Source of the DNA: Nocardia ninae NBRC 108245
Lineage (GTDB): Bacteria; Actinomycetota; Actinomycetes; Mycobacteriales; Mycobacteriaceae
NCBI RefSeq assembly: GCF_007990755.1
Contig: NZ_BJXA01000014.1
Span: 62,001-126,000 of the forward strand
DNA length: 64,000 bases
Direction of reading: 5' to 3'
Shown: positions 48,504-57,760 of the stretch, piece by piece
Position numbering within the stretch: position 1 is the first letter of the stretch
Layout of the letters: the number at the start of each line of letters is the position of its first letter
Position numbers and translations under genes: made by a program
Notes under the pieces: model-generated
Told to the model about the DNA's origin: nothing
The model's database searches: none
What the model saw: the letters and a program-made list of their open reading frames with translations, nothing else

Positions 48504-49894
48504 GGGTCCTGTTCGTGAATCCTCACTACACCCACGACCCTCGCACGCTGTTGCTGCACCCGCCACTGGGCTACGCCTATATGGCCCGCGCGCTGAAGAT
48601 GGCCGGCCACGACGTCGTCCATGTGGACCTGCCATTTGAGGGCAACAGCCCAGAGGCGTTGATCCCACGTTTGGATGATCTGCGGCCGGACCTCATCGGA
48701 GTCACCTCTGTTGCTCAAAGCTACTTCCATGCGGTCGAATTGGCCCGCATCGCTCGATGCTGGAACCCGACTGTCCCGGTCGTGTTCGGCGGACCGCACG
48801 TGTCCTTCATCGCCACCGAGTGTCTCCAGCGGCATCCCAGCGTCGACTACGTGCTGCTGTTCGACGCCGAGGAAAGCATCGTGTGCCTAGCCGATGCTCT
48901 CGCCGCGGGCGCTGCCTCGCACGATCTCGAGAAAGTCCCGGGCCTCGTCTTCCGCGACGGCTCCGGTATACGTGCGACAGCGCCAGCGCCCCCCGAAATG
49001 CAGCTGGACCGATACGGACAACCGGACCGCTCAATCTTCGACCTGCGCAACTACCTGGACTACGACTACGAAACCGTGGTGATGACCGCTCGGGGATGTC
49101 CCAGCCGTTGCACCTTCTGCTCCACCACCATTGCCGGGCGCACCGCTCGCTGGAATAGCCCCGCTCACGTGGCCGACGAGATGGAAGCCGTTGCTGAGAT
49201 GGGGTTCTCGTCGATCTTCTTCGGAGATGACACCTTCTCCGGCGACCCCCGACGTGCCGTGGCAATCTGCGAAGAAATCAGTCGACGCAGGCTGGCGATC
49301 CCCTGGACAAGCAACATGCGCGCCCAAGACGCACGCCCCCACGTCCTCGATGCCATCCGTGAGGCGGGCGCATATCGGGTGTTCGTCGGCTTCGAATCGA
49401 TCCAGGAGCATACCCTTCGATTGGTCAAGAAGGGAACTTCGCCCGCGCGGCTGTATAAAACCGCCCAGCGGATCATGGATGCCGGGCTGGAACTACACGC
49501 CTCCTTCATCGTCGGGGCACCCGGCGACACCCCGGAAACACTTTCGGCCACCATGGATTTCATCAGGTTGGTCAACCCGACAGTCGCCACATTCAACGTG
49601 ATGGAGCCGCGCCCCGGGACCGACCTGTTCGCCAACCCGGCCAAGTACGGGATCACCATTCCTGACCGCTACTGGTATGAAACAACCGACTGGCTGCACC
49701 TGCCGGTATGTCACAACGATTCGATGTCCGCGACCGACATTCGCGACTGGGTCAGCCGCTGCTACGACGAGTTCTGCGACCCCGACTTCCGATCAACCGA
49801 TCACCTCCAACGCCTCACCCCCGTTCGTAAGCATTGGGACGAAGCCGCAGAAAAGGTTCAGCGCCATCTCCCCCTGACAACGGCACGCCGATGA
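48500..49894 (+). CDS. B12-binding-domain radical SAM enzyme
   Basis: ATG overlaps the preceding stop (ATGA). Residues 1-150 form a cobalamin-binding-like Rossmann domain (MRVLFVNPHYTHDPRTLLLHPPLGYAYMARALKMAGHDV, PDLIGVTSVAQSYFHAVELARIA, VPVVFGGPHVSF) without the classical DxHxxG loop. The radical SAM barrel follows with TARGCPSRCTFCS (C200, C204, C207), GDDTFSGDPRRAVAICEEI and FESIQEHTLRLVKKGT. Class B enzymes of this kind often methylate unactivated carbon. The substrate here may be the peptide or a derivative released from it. Confidence 0.85.
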   Translation: MRVLFVNPHYTHDPRTLLLHPPLGYAYMARALKMAGHDVVHVDLPFEGNSPEALIPRLDDLRPDLIGVTSVAQSYFHAVELARIARCWNPTVPVVFGGPHVSFIATECLQRHPSVDYVLLFDAEESIVCLADALAAGAASHDLEKVPGLVFRDGSGIRATAPAPPEMQLDRYGQPDRSIFDLRNYLDYDYETVVMTARGCPSRCTFCSTTIAGRTARWNSPAHVADEMEAVAEMGFSSIFFGDDTFSGDPRRAVAICEEISRRRLAIPWTSNMRAQDARPHVLDAIREAGAYRVFVGFESIQEHTLRLVKKGTSPARLYKTAQRIMDAGLELHASFIVGAPGDTPETLSATMDFIRLVNPTVATFNVMEPRPGTDLFANPAKYGITIPDRYWYETTDWLHLPVCHNDSMSATDIRDWVSRCYDEFCDPDFRSTDHLQRLTPVRKHWDEAAEKVQRHLPLTTARR

Positions 49895-50898
49895 CTATCC
49901 GGATCGCGCTCGTCGGCGCTGGCCTTGCCGCTCGCTCACACGCCTTGGACATAATCACCGATCCGACAATGGAACTCACCGGAGTCACTGCGAGGAGCGC
50001 TGCCTCAGCCCGAGCGTTCACCGCCATATTCGGCGGGACCATCTACCCTGACGTCGAGGCAATTGTCGATGACGATCGCGTCAACGCTGTCGTTGTCGCA
50101 GTACCGCCCTCCGCGGTCCTCGGAGTCACCGAGCAACTAGATATCAACAAGCCCTGCCTCGTCGAGAAGCCAATCGTGACAACCGACAGCGAACGCGACC
50201 GCCTGTCGAACCTTGCCCAGCGATTCACTCACCTCATTGCGCCCTTCAATCGCCGCTATCAGCCCCACATCCGTCAAGCCGCCAACATGATCGAGTCTGG
50301 CCTGATCGGAAACGTGGTCGATGTCAATGCCCAGTGGCGGGGTCCGTACCGTTCACGCTTCGCCAACGACGGCGGAACCTATCGCGGCTCTGCCGGGCCC
50401 CGACACGGGGTACTCGTCGACACCGGTAGTCATGCACTCGATCTGATCTCGATGCTGGTCGGCTACACCCATCCGATCCACGTGCTAGGCGGGCTCACCT
50501 GTAACGACCGCGGAGCCGACATAGCAGCCGAGCTCGAGATCGCCGCCGGAACCACAATCCGTCTGACGGTGACCGATGACCCGAACGCTCCCGAATGCGG
50601 CGGCTGGGCCGTCGTGGTGAACGGTGCCGCCGGATCGCTAACCGTGGACAGCCGTGGCAGCCAGGTCCGCACGACGAGCTCTGGCACGCTGCAAGGCTTT
50701 CGCGCTGAACCGATGCACCGACCTGTCAGCGATCTTGCCCGGATGGCGGACGGTATTGCCCCGCTCGGGTCGCCGATGGCCGAGGTCTTGACCGTCAGCG
50801 ACGTCATCATCGCCGCCCACGACCACAACCAACAGCGCCGAGCCCGATGGAAACGTCCCCGCGGCAAAGCACTGGGCCGACTCAACGGCGCCTGCTGA
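49891..50898 (+). CDS. Gfo/Idh/MocA-family oxidoreductase
   Basis: ATG overlaps the radical SAM stop. The 335-residue product has the NAD(P)-binding start IRIALVGAGLAARSHA, the family motif NKPCLVEKPIVT (E-K-P), and GVLVDTGSHALDLISMLVG holding the catalytic-region Asp/His. The family oxidises or reduces sugars, cyclitols and related small molecules, which suggests that part of the final product is not peptide or that a side chain is redox-modified. Confidence 0.85.
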   Translation: MTIRIALVGAGLAARSHALDIITDPTMELTGVTARSAASARAFTAIFGGTIYPDVEAIVDDDRVNAVVVAVPPSAVLGVTEQLDINKPCLVEKPIVTTDSERDRLSNLAQRFTHLIAPFNRRYQPHIRQAANMIESGLIGNVVDVNAQWRGPYRSRFANDGGTYRGSAGPRHGVLVDTGSHALDLISMLVGYTHPIHVLGGLTCNDRGADIAAELEIAAGTTIRLTVTDDPNAPECGGWAVVVNGAAGSLTVDSRGSQVRTTSSGTLQGFRAEPMHRPVSDLARMADGIAPLGSPMAEVLTVSDVIIAAHDHNQQRRARWKRPRGKALGRLNGAC

Positions 50899-50916
50899 CT
50901 CGAAGGGGAGCCCTCT

Positions 50917-51636
50917 GTGCAACAACCGCAGTTCGATTTCACACATAAGCCGCCGGAAGTGGGTGCATGTCGAACTACGTCCGTGGTGCCGCTCGGTGAC
51001 CGCGTTGGCGCCGTCCGCGTCGAGCAGTTCTTCAATGACCAAGCCACAGCATTGCTTACACCGTTTCTGCACGGCGACCTTGTCTATGAGCGGGATGAGA
51101 TCGGCGATCAGAAGCTCGTCAGTCGCGCGTCACGCCAGGGTGATTTGCCCGACGACCCGCTCGTTCAGCGTTCCTCGACACTCGATGCTGACTCGGCTCT
51201 CGCTGTGTTGAATACATTCGGCAGTTCCTGGTTCATAGAGCAGCTCGGGGATTGGCTCAATACCCCCCTGCGAATGCTGCGGCCACCGACGCCCTACCGC
51301 ATGGACGTCGGGGACTACGTCGAACCACACGATGACCACCCTTCACCGGAATTCCGGCTATCGGTGACCTACAACCTGACCGCCAACTGGCAACCAGGCG
51401 ATGGCGGTGAAACCGTTGTCGGCCTTGTCGAGGCGGTCACCGAGTTCGATCACCCCGATTTCCCATTCCCACTCAAGACATGGACCCTCGGCACTGGTGC
51501 GCAGTCACTTGAACCCGTCTTCAATTCCGTGTTGCTGCTCCCACTGTCAGACGAGCAGGCCCATGCCGTCCGCCCGGTTCGCCGAGCATCGCGGTACTCG
51601 ATCACCACCCTCTACGGCGACAGGACCTCCCATTGA
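50917..51636 (+). CDS. 2-Oxoglutarate/Fe(II) oxygenase
   Basis: GTG with AAGGGGAG upstream; 239 residues. The facial-triad start HxD is in DYVEPHDDHPSPEFRLSVTYNLTANWQPGDGGETVV, and the distal His and Arg are in EQAHAVRPVRRASRYSITTLYG, the layout of prolyl-4-hydroxylase-like 2OG enzymes. It would hydroxylate, desaturate or crosslink a biosynthetic intermediate. The stop overlaps the next oxygenase by TTGA. Confidence 0.82.
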   Translation: MQQPQFDFTHKPPEVGACRTTSVVPLGDRVGAVRVEQFFNDQATALLTPFLHGDLVYERDEIGDQKLVSRASRQGDLPDDPLVQRSSTLDADSALAVLNTFGSSWFIEQLGDWLNTPLRMLRPPTPYRMDVGDYVEPHDDHPSPEFRLSVTYNLTANWQPGDGGETVVGLVEAVTEFDHPDFPFPLKTWTLGTGAQSLEPVFNSVLLLPLSDEQAHAVRPVRRASRYSITTLYGDRTSH

Positions 51637-52553
51637 CTGCGTCTCTGCTGACCGAGGACGAGCGACACCACTGGGACACCTTCGGCTACCTGCATTTCCG
51701 CAACGTGCTTGCACCGAACGAGACACATCAGCTGCATCGTTCATTGACAGCGGTGCACACCCGCTCCACCGACACTGCGGACCGGCACCAGCACTGGGAG
51801 GATCTGTTCGACGCTGGCAACGATCGGGATCTGAGTATCGCCAACGCCGTCTCACATTGTGACGAGATCGGTTCTCTCCTAGACCATCCCGGCGTCTTCG
51901 GGAAGATCCTCGGTCTCATGGGACCGTATGTGCAGGTTCTGGGATCCGAAGCGTTCTTCCGTTACCCCTACTCCGAGCCGTTGGTCGACTTCCACACCGA
52001 CCAGGGGCCATCGCTACGCCAAGCCGCGCCCGCCGCAGGCAAAGAGATCCAGCTCAAGATCCAATTCTTCCTGACCGATCTAACCCAACCGGACCACGGA
52101 AACTTCACTGTCGCACCAGGTTCACACCGCGCAGACTTTCCCGGCAAAGTCGCCTACACCCAAGTGAACGACCCAGTCCAGATCCTGGCCAACGCCGGGG
52201 ATGCGGTGATCTTCCCTTTATCGCTGGGTCACGGCGTCGCCCGGAACCATTGCCCGGCCACCCGAGTCAGCGTGGTGCTCAGATATGGCCAAATCTTCTG
52301 CCGCCCAGTCGATTACTGGAAGATGCCAGCCGAGGTTTTGAACCGGCTGTCGCCGCGCCAGCGACGACTACTCGGCGACCTCGGGGCACGTCAACGCCCC
52401 GGAGACGTCTACGGCCAGATACCTGACCAGCTGAAGCTGATCTACGGGCAGGAGTGGTTAGCCACCAGGGATGCGCAACTAGATCTTCACGCGGGCCACC
52501 ATGACCAAGCTGCGTACGAGGACCTGTCGCGAGGAGCAAGTCAGCATGCCTGA
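51633..52553 (+). CDS. Phytanoyl-CoA dioxygenase (PhyH)-family oxygenase
   Basis: TTG start overlapping the upstream stop; 306 residues. HxD is in PLVDFHTDQGPSLRQ, the distal His in FPLSLGHGVARNHCPATRVSVVLRYGQ, and GNFTVAPGSHRADFPG is typical for PhyH enzymes. Bacterial members of the family hydroxylate or halogen-like functionalise small molecules in natural product pathways. It ends 8 nt inside the carbamoyltransferase start. Confidence 0.85.
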   Translation: MTASLLTEDERHHWDTFGYLHFRNVLAPNETHQLHRSLTAVHTRSTDTADRHQHWEDLFDAGNDRDLSIANAVSHCDEIGSLLDHPGVFGKILGLMGPYVQVLGSEAFFRYPYSEPLVDFHTDQGPSLRQAAPAAGKEIQLKIQFFLTDLTQPDHGNFTVAPGSHRADFPGKVAYTQVNDPVQILANAGDAVIFPLSLGHGVARNHCPATRVSVVLRYGQIFCRPVDYWKMPAEVLNRLSPRQRRLLGDLGARQRPGDVYGQIPDQLKLIYGQEWLATRDAQLDLHAGHHDQAAYEDLSRGASQHA

Positions 52554-54324
52554 AGTCGTACTGGGAGTGAATCTCACCCGGACCAGCGACGGCATTCCCC
52601 TCGACGATGGTGCCGCGGCACTACTCGAAGACGGCGTGGTGACGGTGGCGATCGCCGAGGAGCGCCTCGTGCGACGCAAACACGCAGGCGGCGTCGTCAA
52701 CGCCGTGCGCTACTGCCTTGCCACTCGCGGACTGGAACTGCACGACGTCGATCGTGTCGCTGTCAGCCTGTGTTGTGACCTACCGCCCGAGCCTGCGATG
52801 GCGTTGTCTCAGCTGAGATCCGAAGGACTTGCCGTCCGCGAAGACCAACTGGTCGTCGTTCCCTCGCATCATCTTTCTCACGCAGCCAGCGCGTTCTACC
52901 CGAGCCCGTTCGAAGACGCCGTGGTGATCGTGGCCGACAACGAAGGCACCATCATCGGCGATCGAACACGAACCCACTACTGGCACAACCGACTCGAACG
53001 CACCAGCGTCTTCATCGGGCGCGGAACCGAACTACAACTCTTGCGCCGCTATGGTGACGAGCCCGGACAGCTCAGCCTCGGTGCAACCTACAACCACTTC
53101 ATCAAGTGGCTAGGGTTCCGGACTCACCATGAGGCTGGCCAAGTCATGGCGCTGGCCGCGTACGGGAGCGGCAAGCTCAGCAGCGTCGAGATATTCACCT
53201 CGATCAACGATGGCTTTCGTTGCCTTCTACAGCCAGCCCTGCTTACCAACCAGGTCGAGGAGCATAAGACCGGTCCGCCTGACGAATTCGATATCGAGGC
53301 CGCACGACTCCTGCAGGCTGACGCAGTCCGAGCCCTGATCATGGAGCAGTCCGGCATCGATATCGGCGCCGGTCGCAGTTCCTGCTACGAGCCCGATCAG
53401 ACCCAATGTGACGTCGCGGAGCTGATCCAATCCGAACTACAGCATGCCCTCGTCGAGCTCGTGCGGTCCACCATCGACGAGACCGGCATCCAGCGAGTCT
53501 GTCTGGCAGGAGGCGTCGCTCTGAACTGTGTGGCAAACACGATGATCGCCCAGTTGAATGAGATCGAGGAGCTCTACATCCAACCGGCCGCAGGCGATGT
53601 CGGGCAACCACTCGGAAACGCGCTGTTGGCATATCACCACACGAAAAGGCGTCCTCGGCACTGGACGATGCCGACATGCGCGCTGGGCCGCTCTTACCCC
53701 ACATCAGAGGTCGACGCTGTCCTAGAGCGATGCTCAGACCGGATCGCTACCGAGACGATCGACGATCCAGCAGCGACCGCCGCCCTGCTTCTCACGCAGC
53801 AGTTGACTATCGGATGGTTCAGCGGAGGAAGCGAGTTCGGCCCCCGTGGGCTCGGACGCCGCAGCGTGCTGGGCGATCCCCGATCCGCCGAGACAAAAAC
53901 CCGGCTCGACAACCTTCACAAACTTCGGGCACCGTTTCGTCCCTATGCACCGAGCGTCCTAGCTGAGGAAGTTTCCGCCTGGTTCGACGTCGACGATCGG
54001 TTCACCCGAACTGCGGCGCAACCAATGTCGGCCATGCTGGTGGCACCCAAGCTGCGGGAAGACAGATCCCATCTGGTTCCAGCAGTTGCCTTTACCGACG
54101 GCACCGCACGACTACAGGCCGTGACCGCCCATGAAAACCCGCTCTACTACAGACTCATTCGCCACTTCGCCAGGCTCACCGGTATCCCGATGGTCCTCAA
54201 CACCTCTTTCAACGCCAGCGGTGATCCTGTTGTCGAGACCCCGGAAGATGCCATAGAAAGCATGCTCAAAATGCGGTTGGACGCGCTGATCATCGACCGT
54301 CGACTGGTGCGCGCGAAGGGATGA
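52546..54324 (+). CDS. NodU/TobZ-type O-carbamoyltransferase
   Basis: A 592-residue two-domain enzyme. The Kae1-like N-terminal domain shows VLGVNLTRTSDG, AIAEERLVRRKHAGG, the metal-binding VPSHHLSHAASAFY and VIVADNEGT, and later VCLAGGVALNCVANTM and PAAGDVGQPLGNAL. The C-terminal YrdC-like domain shows GWFSGGSEFGPRGLGRRSVLGDPR and MVLNTSFNASGDPVVETPEDAI. It uses carbamoyl phosphate and ATP to carbamoylate a hydroxyl, presumably one installed by the neighbouring oxygenases. ATG at 52546 has GAGGAG upstream. Confidence 0.92.
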   Translation: MPEVVLGVNLTRTSDGIPLDDGAAALLEDGVVTVAIAEERLVRRKHAGGVVNAVRYCLATRGLELHDVDRVAVSLCCDLPPEPAMALSQLRSEGLAVREDQLVVVPSHHLSHAASAFYPSPFEDAVVIVADNEGTIIGDRTRTHYWHNRLERTSVFIGRGTELQLLRRYGDEPGQLSLGATYNHFIKWLGFRTHHEAGQVMALAAYGSGKLSSVEIFTSINDGFRCLLQPALLTNQVEEHKTGPPDEFDIEAARLLQADAVRALIMEQSGIDIGAGRSSCYEPDQTQCDVAELIQSELQHALVELVRSTIDETGIQRVCLAGGVALNCVANTMIAQLNEIEELYIQPAAGDVGQPLGNALLAYHHTKRRPRHWTMPTCALGRSYPTSEVDAVLERCSDRIATETIDDPAATAALLLTQQLTIGWFSGGSEFGPRGLGRRSVLGDPRSAETKTRLDNLHKLRAPFRPYAPSVLAEEVSAWFDVDDRFTRTAAQPMSAMLVAPKLREDRSHLVPAVAFTDGTARLQAVTAHENPLYYRLIRHFARLTGIPMVLNTSFNASGDPVVETPEDAIESMLKMRLDALIIDRRLVRAKG

Positions 54325-55115
54325 CGATGTTCGATGCCGAGAACATCGCCGCGCAACGCGAGGCTGAGTACTACGACCTCGTCACCGACTGGCGCCACGA
54401 TGCCGACTTCTTCACAGCTCTCGCCAAAGAACACGGCGGCCCCATCCTGGAACTCGGATGCGGGACCGGCCGAATCACCCTGCAGATTGCCCGGACAGGA
54501 ATCACGATCGAGGGCCTCGACCTGGGAGTGGAACGACTCCGCATCGCAGAGGCCGCCAACAGCGCACTGCCTCCGCAGATGCAAGCCCGGTTCCATCACG
54601 CCGACATGCGGACCTTTGTCCTCGATCACACATTTCGCATGGCAATGTTTCCCTACCGAGTGCTGCAGGAGCTGACCACGGTCGCCGACAAGATGGATTG
54701 CCTTCGGCAGGTCCACGCTCACCTCGACCACGACGGGCTCCTTCTCATCGACAACTACTCTCCCTCCATCCCGTACCTAGCTGCCGACCCAAGTCACTGC
54801 ACAACCAGTTGCGAGAAGCTCGGACCGGCCGGCGAAACGATCCGATACACGCAACTCGTGCTCTCCCGCGACTACAGCAACCAGACTCAACAACTGCAGG
54901 TCGTCTACGACATCAGCTATCTGGACGAGTCGACCGAGCACTTCGTCATCCCCTACGAAACGAGTTACATGTTCCGATTCGAGCTTGAGCACCTGCTGTC
55001 GCGATGCGGATTCACCGTCTGCTCTGTGTGGGGCGGGTACGGCTTCGAACCGTTCGCAGACGATTCCCCCGGAGAACTGATCGTGCTTGCCCAACGCGCC
55101 GACCAGCCGATGTAG
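54321..55115 (+). CDS. Class I SAM-dependent methyltransferase
   Basis: ATG overlaps the carbamoyltransferase stop (ATGA). Motif I is PILELGCGTGRITLQIARTG and the following acidic residue is in IEGLDLGVERLRIAEAA. The 264-residue fold matches the methyltransferase-25/11 group. It probably performs N- or O-methylation late in the pathway. Confidence 0.85.
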   Translation: MTMFDAENIAAQREAEYYDLVTDWRHDADFFTALAKEHGGPILELGCGTGRITLQIARTGITIEGLDLGVERLRIAEAANSALPPQMQARFHHADMRTFVLDHTFRMAMFPYRVLQELTTVADKMDCLRQVHAHLDHDGLLLIDNYSPSIPYLAADPSHCTTSCEKLGPAGETIRYTQLVLSRDYSNQTQQLQVVYDISYLDESTEHFVIPYETSYMFRFELEHLLSRCGFTVCSVWGGYGFEPFADDSPGELIVLAQRADQPM

Positions 55116-55187
55116 GCCACCGCCTACCATCTCCGATGTACCGCGAGCATCCCCGCGGTGAGGAATCGAACGAGCGAAGGACCACTG

Positions 55188-56456
55188 GTGAAAGCCGACA
55201 ACAGCCCCGCCCGCGGAATGAGGGACCTGCTCCCCGCCGACGTCGCGACCCGGGACCATGTGCTGGAGGCAATCACGAGGACCTACCGCGATTTCGGTTA
55301 CCAACGCATCGAGACACCAGCACTGGAAGACATCAATCGGCTGCAAGGCGGCCAAGGCGGCGAAAACGAAAAGCTGATCTACCAGGTGCTCAAGCGCGGC
55401 CTGCCCGAGGAACCCGAGCCCGGTACGCAAATCCGGGACATGGTCGACCTCGGTCTGCGGTTCGACCTTACGGTCCCGCTGACTCGGTTCTACGGCAACA
55501 ATCACGCTCAGCTGCCAACACCGTTCCGATCTCTACAGATCGGACCTGTCTGGCGAGCCGAACGACCACAAAAAGGCCGTTTCCGTCAGTTCTACCAATG
55601 CGACATCGACATGATCGGTGAGCCCACCGTCTTGGCAGAAGCCGAGCTCATCGAGGCAACAACCGCAGCCCTGGCCGCAGTCGGACTGGACGACCTCACC
55701 GTCCGTCTCTCCGATCGCCGCTTCCTGACCGCCCTCGCAGCCGATGCCGGACTACCCGAGCAGTCCTGGGATCGGTTCTTCATCGTGCTCGACAAACTCG
55801 ACAAGATCGGCTGGGACGGAGTCCGTGCCGAACTCGATAACGCCGGAATGCCCTCCGACACAACCACAGTCGTTATCGACAAGATCGACAGCCTCAACGA
55901 CGTCGCTGGCGACAAACTCGCCGATACGCTCACTGACACCCTGCCTGGTCTGTCGAGCGAAGTGATCGCCGACATCGCGACCACCACCGCGAGTCTGGAT
56001 CGGCTCTCAGCACACCGATCACTGAAATGGCAGTTCGACCCCACACTCGTCCGCGGCATGGGCTACTACACCGGGCAGATCTTCGAGATCACCCACCCGG
56101 AGATGTCCAGCTCGGTTGCCGGCGGTGGCCGATACGACAAGCTGATCGGCCGTTCTCTCGGCAAGGACGTCCCGGCCTGCGGGTTTTCGATCGGATTCGA
56201 GCGCATCGTCGGCCTGCTGAGTAACGAGGCCCAGCGACATGCAACAGCCGTCCTCGCTGATCCCGACATTGCCGTCGCCGACGTCCTCGCGGTCGCGCGT
56301 GATCTGAGGTCTCAAGACCGCGTGGTCGAAGTCGTACGTCGAAGCGGCAAGCTTGGTGCGCAACTGAAGCGACTTCAAACTGCCGGGTTCGAAACATTCG
56401 TGACGATTGAGAGCGACGGAGGAACGATCGTCGTCAGCGAGGAACGAACCGTCTGA
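55188..56456 (+). CDS. Histidyl-tRNA synthetase paralogue
   Basis: GTG at 55188 has AAGGA 6 nt upstream; 422 residues. Class II motifs are present: GMRDLLPADVATRDHV, motif 2 GPVWRAERPQKGRFRQFYQCDIDMIG, the histidine loop RGMGYYTGQIFEITHPEM, motif 3 GFSIGFERI, and a short C-terminal anticodon-binding-like domain. RGMGYYTG differs from the usual RGLDYYTG. It ends the operon, before a terminator. It may be a resistant copy protecting the producer, may supply His-tRNA for tRNA-dependent chemistry, or may be unrelated to the pathway. Housekeeping use seems less likely given the context. Confidence 0.88.
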   Translation: MKADNSPARGMRDLLPADVATRDHVLEAITRTYRDFGYQRIETPALEDINRLQGGQGGENEKLIYQVLKRGLPEEPEPGTQIRDMVDLGLRFDLTVPLTRFYGNNHAQLPTPFRSLQIGPVWRAERPQKGRFRQFYQCDIDMIGEPTVLAEAELIEATTAALAAVGLDDLTVRLSDRRFLTALAADAGLPEQSWDRFFIVLDKLDKIGWDGVRAELDNAGMPSDTTTVVIDKIDSLNDVAGDKLADTLTDTLPGLSSEVIADIATTTASLDRLSAHRSLKWQFDPTLVRGMGYYTGQIFEITHPEMSSSVAGGGRYDKLIGRSLGKDVPACGFSIGFERIVGLLSNEAQRHATAVLADPDIAVADVLAVARDLRSQDRVVEVVRRSGKLGAQLKRLQTAGFETFVTIESDGGTIVVSEERTV

Positions 56457-56474
56457 AGCAGGAAAGCGCAAAGT

Positions 56475-56506
56475 AGATAGGCCGGTTCCGAACGGACCGC
56501 CTATCT
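56475..56506. terminator. Bidirectional hairpin terminator
   Basis: AGATAGGC pairs with GCCTATCT, extended by an inner GGTTCC/GGACC stem around loop GAAC. It lies between the convergent genes ending at 56456 and 56520. Confidence 0.8.
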
Positions 56507-56519
56507 GTACTGTCTTCGG

Positions 56520-56894
56520 TCAGCGCGCGTCGAACTCGCCATCCGCGACGCCCTTCGTCCACGCTTCCATCTCGTCAACGTCGAACTCGAACTTGACCGG
56601 GTGGCCACGGGCGTCGACTCCATGGAAGGTCGCTGCGCTATCGGCGTGCAGTTCGATGGCGACCGCGTCCTGGACCTCGCCAGAAGCGGCGCTGAGGGCC
56701 AGATGCCGGACGGCAGGCCAATGCGAATCCGCGAAGGAGATGGTGGGCTGCCCCGCTGGGTTATCTGCGTACTCGGCGTCCTGCTTGCTGTCTTGGATGA
56801 GCACGAGGTTGCCTTCGCAGGCGATCGCTACACAGGTCTGCTCTCCACCGCTGTACGAACTGATCCGCCTCTTGATTGTGCTCACACTATTCAC
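56520..56894 (-). CDS. DUF397-family protein
   Basis: A 124-residue product with the family pattern RRISSYSGGEQTCVAIAC...VLIQDSKQDAEYADN...TISFADSHWPAVRHLAL. DUF397 proteins act as antagonists or partners of the adjacent XRE-DUF5753 regulators (WhiJ-type pairs). The C-terminal extension (TFHGVDARGHPVKFEFDVDEMEAWTKGVADGEF) is longer than usual. Its start overlaps the regulator's stop by 4 nt. Confidence 0.85.
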   Translation of the reverse strand: MNSVSTIKRRISSYSGGEQTCVAIACEGNLVLIQDSKQDAEYADNPAGQPTISFADSHWPAVRHLALSAASGEVQDAVAIELHADSAATFHGVDARGHPVKFEFDVDEMEAWTKGVADGEFDAR

Positions 56895-57760
56895 CCTATC
56901 TGACGTGCTATTTGCCCGATTAGATCCAAGGATCCCTCACGGTCGAGAGCAATCGCCTGCACCTGCTTGTACTTGTAAGCCAGCTTGTTCACGTCCTCTG
57001 GGTCTTCGACGATCTCACCCCAGATTGCAGACTCAATCCAGCCGAGGGTCGGCAATCGCCCGGACTCGAAGTCAAGCAGGTGATAGGTCGCCGAGTTGAG
57101 GCTCGCTACCGCTCCTCCGGCCTTGAACGGGACGATCCGCAGGTCCAGTCGATCAGGATGTTCGTCCACCAAGTCATGCAGATGACGCAGCTGTCCGCGA
57201 TGAATTTCGGGGCCACCGACTTCTTGCATCAAGGCTGCCTGACCCATCACTACCAGCAACTTGTCGATCGGGTCTGGGCCGGTGAGTAGGTGTCCCCGTT
57301 CAGTACGAACAGCAACGCGCTGATCCACCTCGGTCGGGAGGCTGATCGTGACGGTCGAGCTGACCAGGTCTCGGGCGTAGTCCTCAGTCTGTAACAGACC
57401 AGGCACAACGTTGTTCTCGAATGTGCGGATGCTCTGTGCTCCAGCCTCCAGGCCGTAGAACCGCATGAGAGTGTCGGGGAACAGCCCCGAGTACTTCGCG
57501 TAAGGGCGCGGTCCTTTCGCGATCTCACGCAGCTCAAGCATCTCTGCCCGCTCGGCCTGGTCGAACTCCAGATACCTGATCGCAGTCTCAAGCTTGTCCT
57601 TCGCGAGAACGCCCCTGCCGTTCATGACCAGCGAGACGTACTGCGGAGTGAAGCCGAGCTCGCCTGCGAGGGATTTCGCGGTGACGCCTCGGAGCGCGGC
57701 CTGATCGCGGATGCGCTTCATCAGATCCCAGTTGGCGACCGTGGGAGATGTCGTTCGCAT
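56891..57760 (-). CDS. XRE-family regulator with DUF5753 domain
   Basis: The 289-residue product begins with an HTH (LRGVTAKSLAGELGFTPQYVSLVMNGRGVLAKDKLETAIRYL). DUF5753 follows, including FENNVVPGLLQTEDYARDLV, EVDQRVAVRTERGHLL, LLVVMGQAALMQEVGG and YHLLDFESGRLPTLGWIESAIWGEIVEDPEDV. It forms the usual translationally coupled pair with the DUF397 protein. The pair regulates development or secondary metabolism in streptomycetes; its target here is unknown, and the adjacent biosynthetic operon is one candidate. Confidence 0.88.
   Translation of the reverse strand: MRTTSPTVANWDLMKRIRDQAALRGVTAKSLAGELGFTPQYVSLVMNGRGVLAKDKLETAIRYLEFDQAERAEMLELREIAKGPRPYAKYSGLFPDTLMRFYGLEAGAQSIRTFENNVVPGLLQTEDYARDLVSSTVTISLPTEVDQRVAVRTERGHLLTGPDPIDKLLVVMGQAALMQEVGGPEIHRGQLRHLHDLVDEHPDRLDLRIVPFKAGGAVASLNSATYHLLDFESGRLPTLGWIESAIWGEIVEDPEDVNKLAYKYKQVQAIALDREGSLDLIGQIARQIG

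Noticed and set aside
46884-56456. Reading the locus as a mycofactocin or PQQ cluster
   Set aside because: The PqqD and radical SAM genes resemble those pathways, but the dehydrogenase, peptidase and glycosyltransferase partners are missing and the carbamoyltransferase, PhyH and HisRS do not belong to them.
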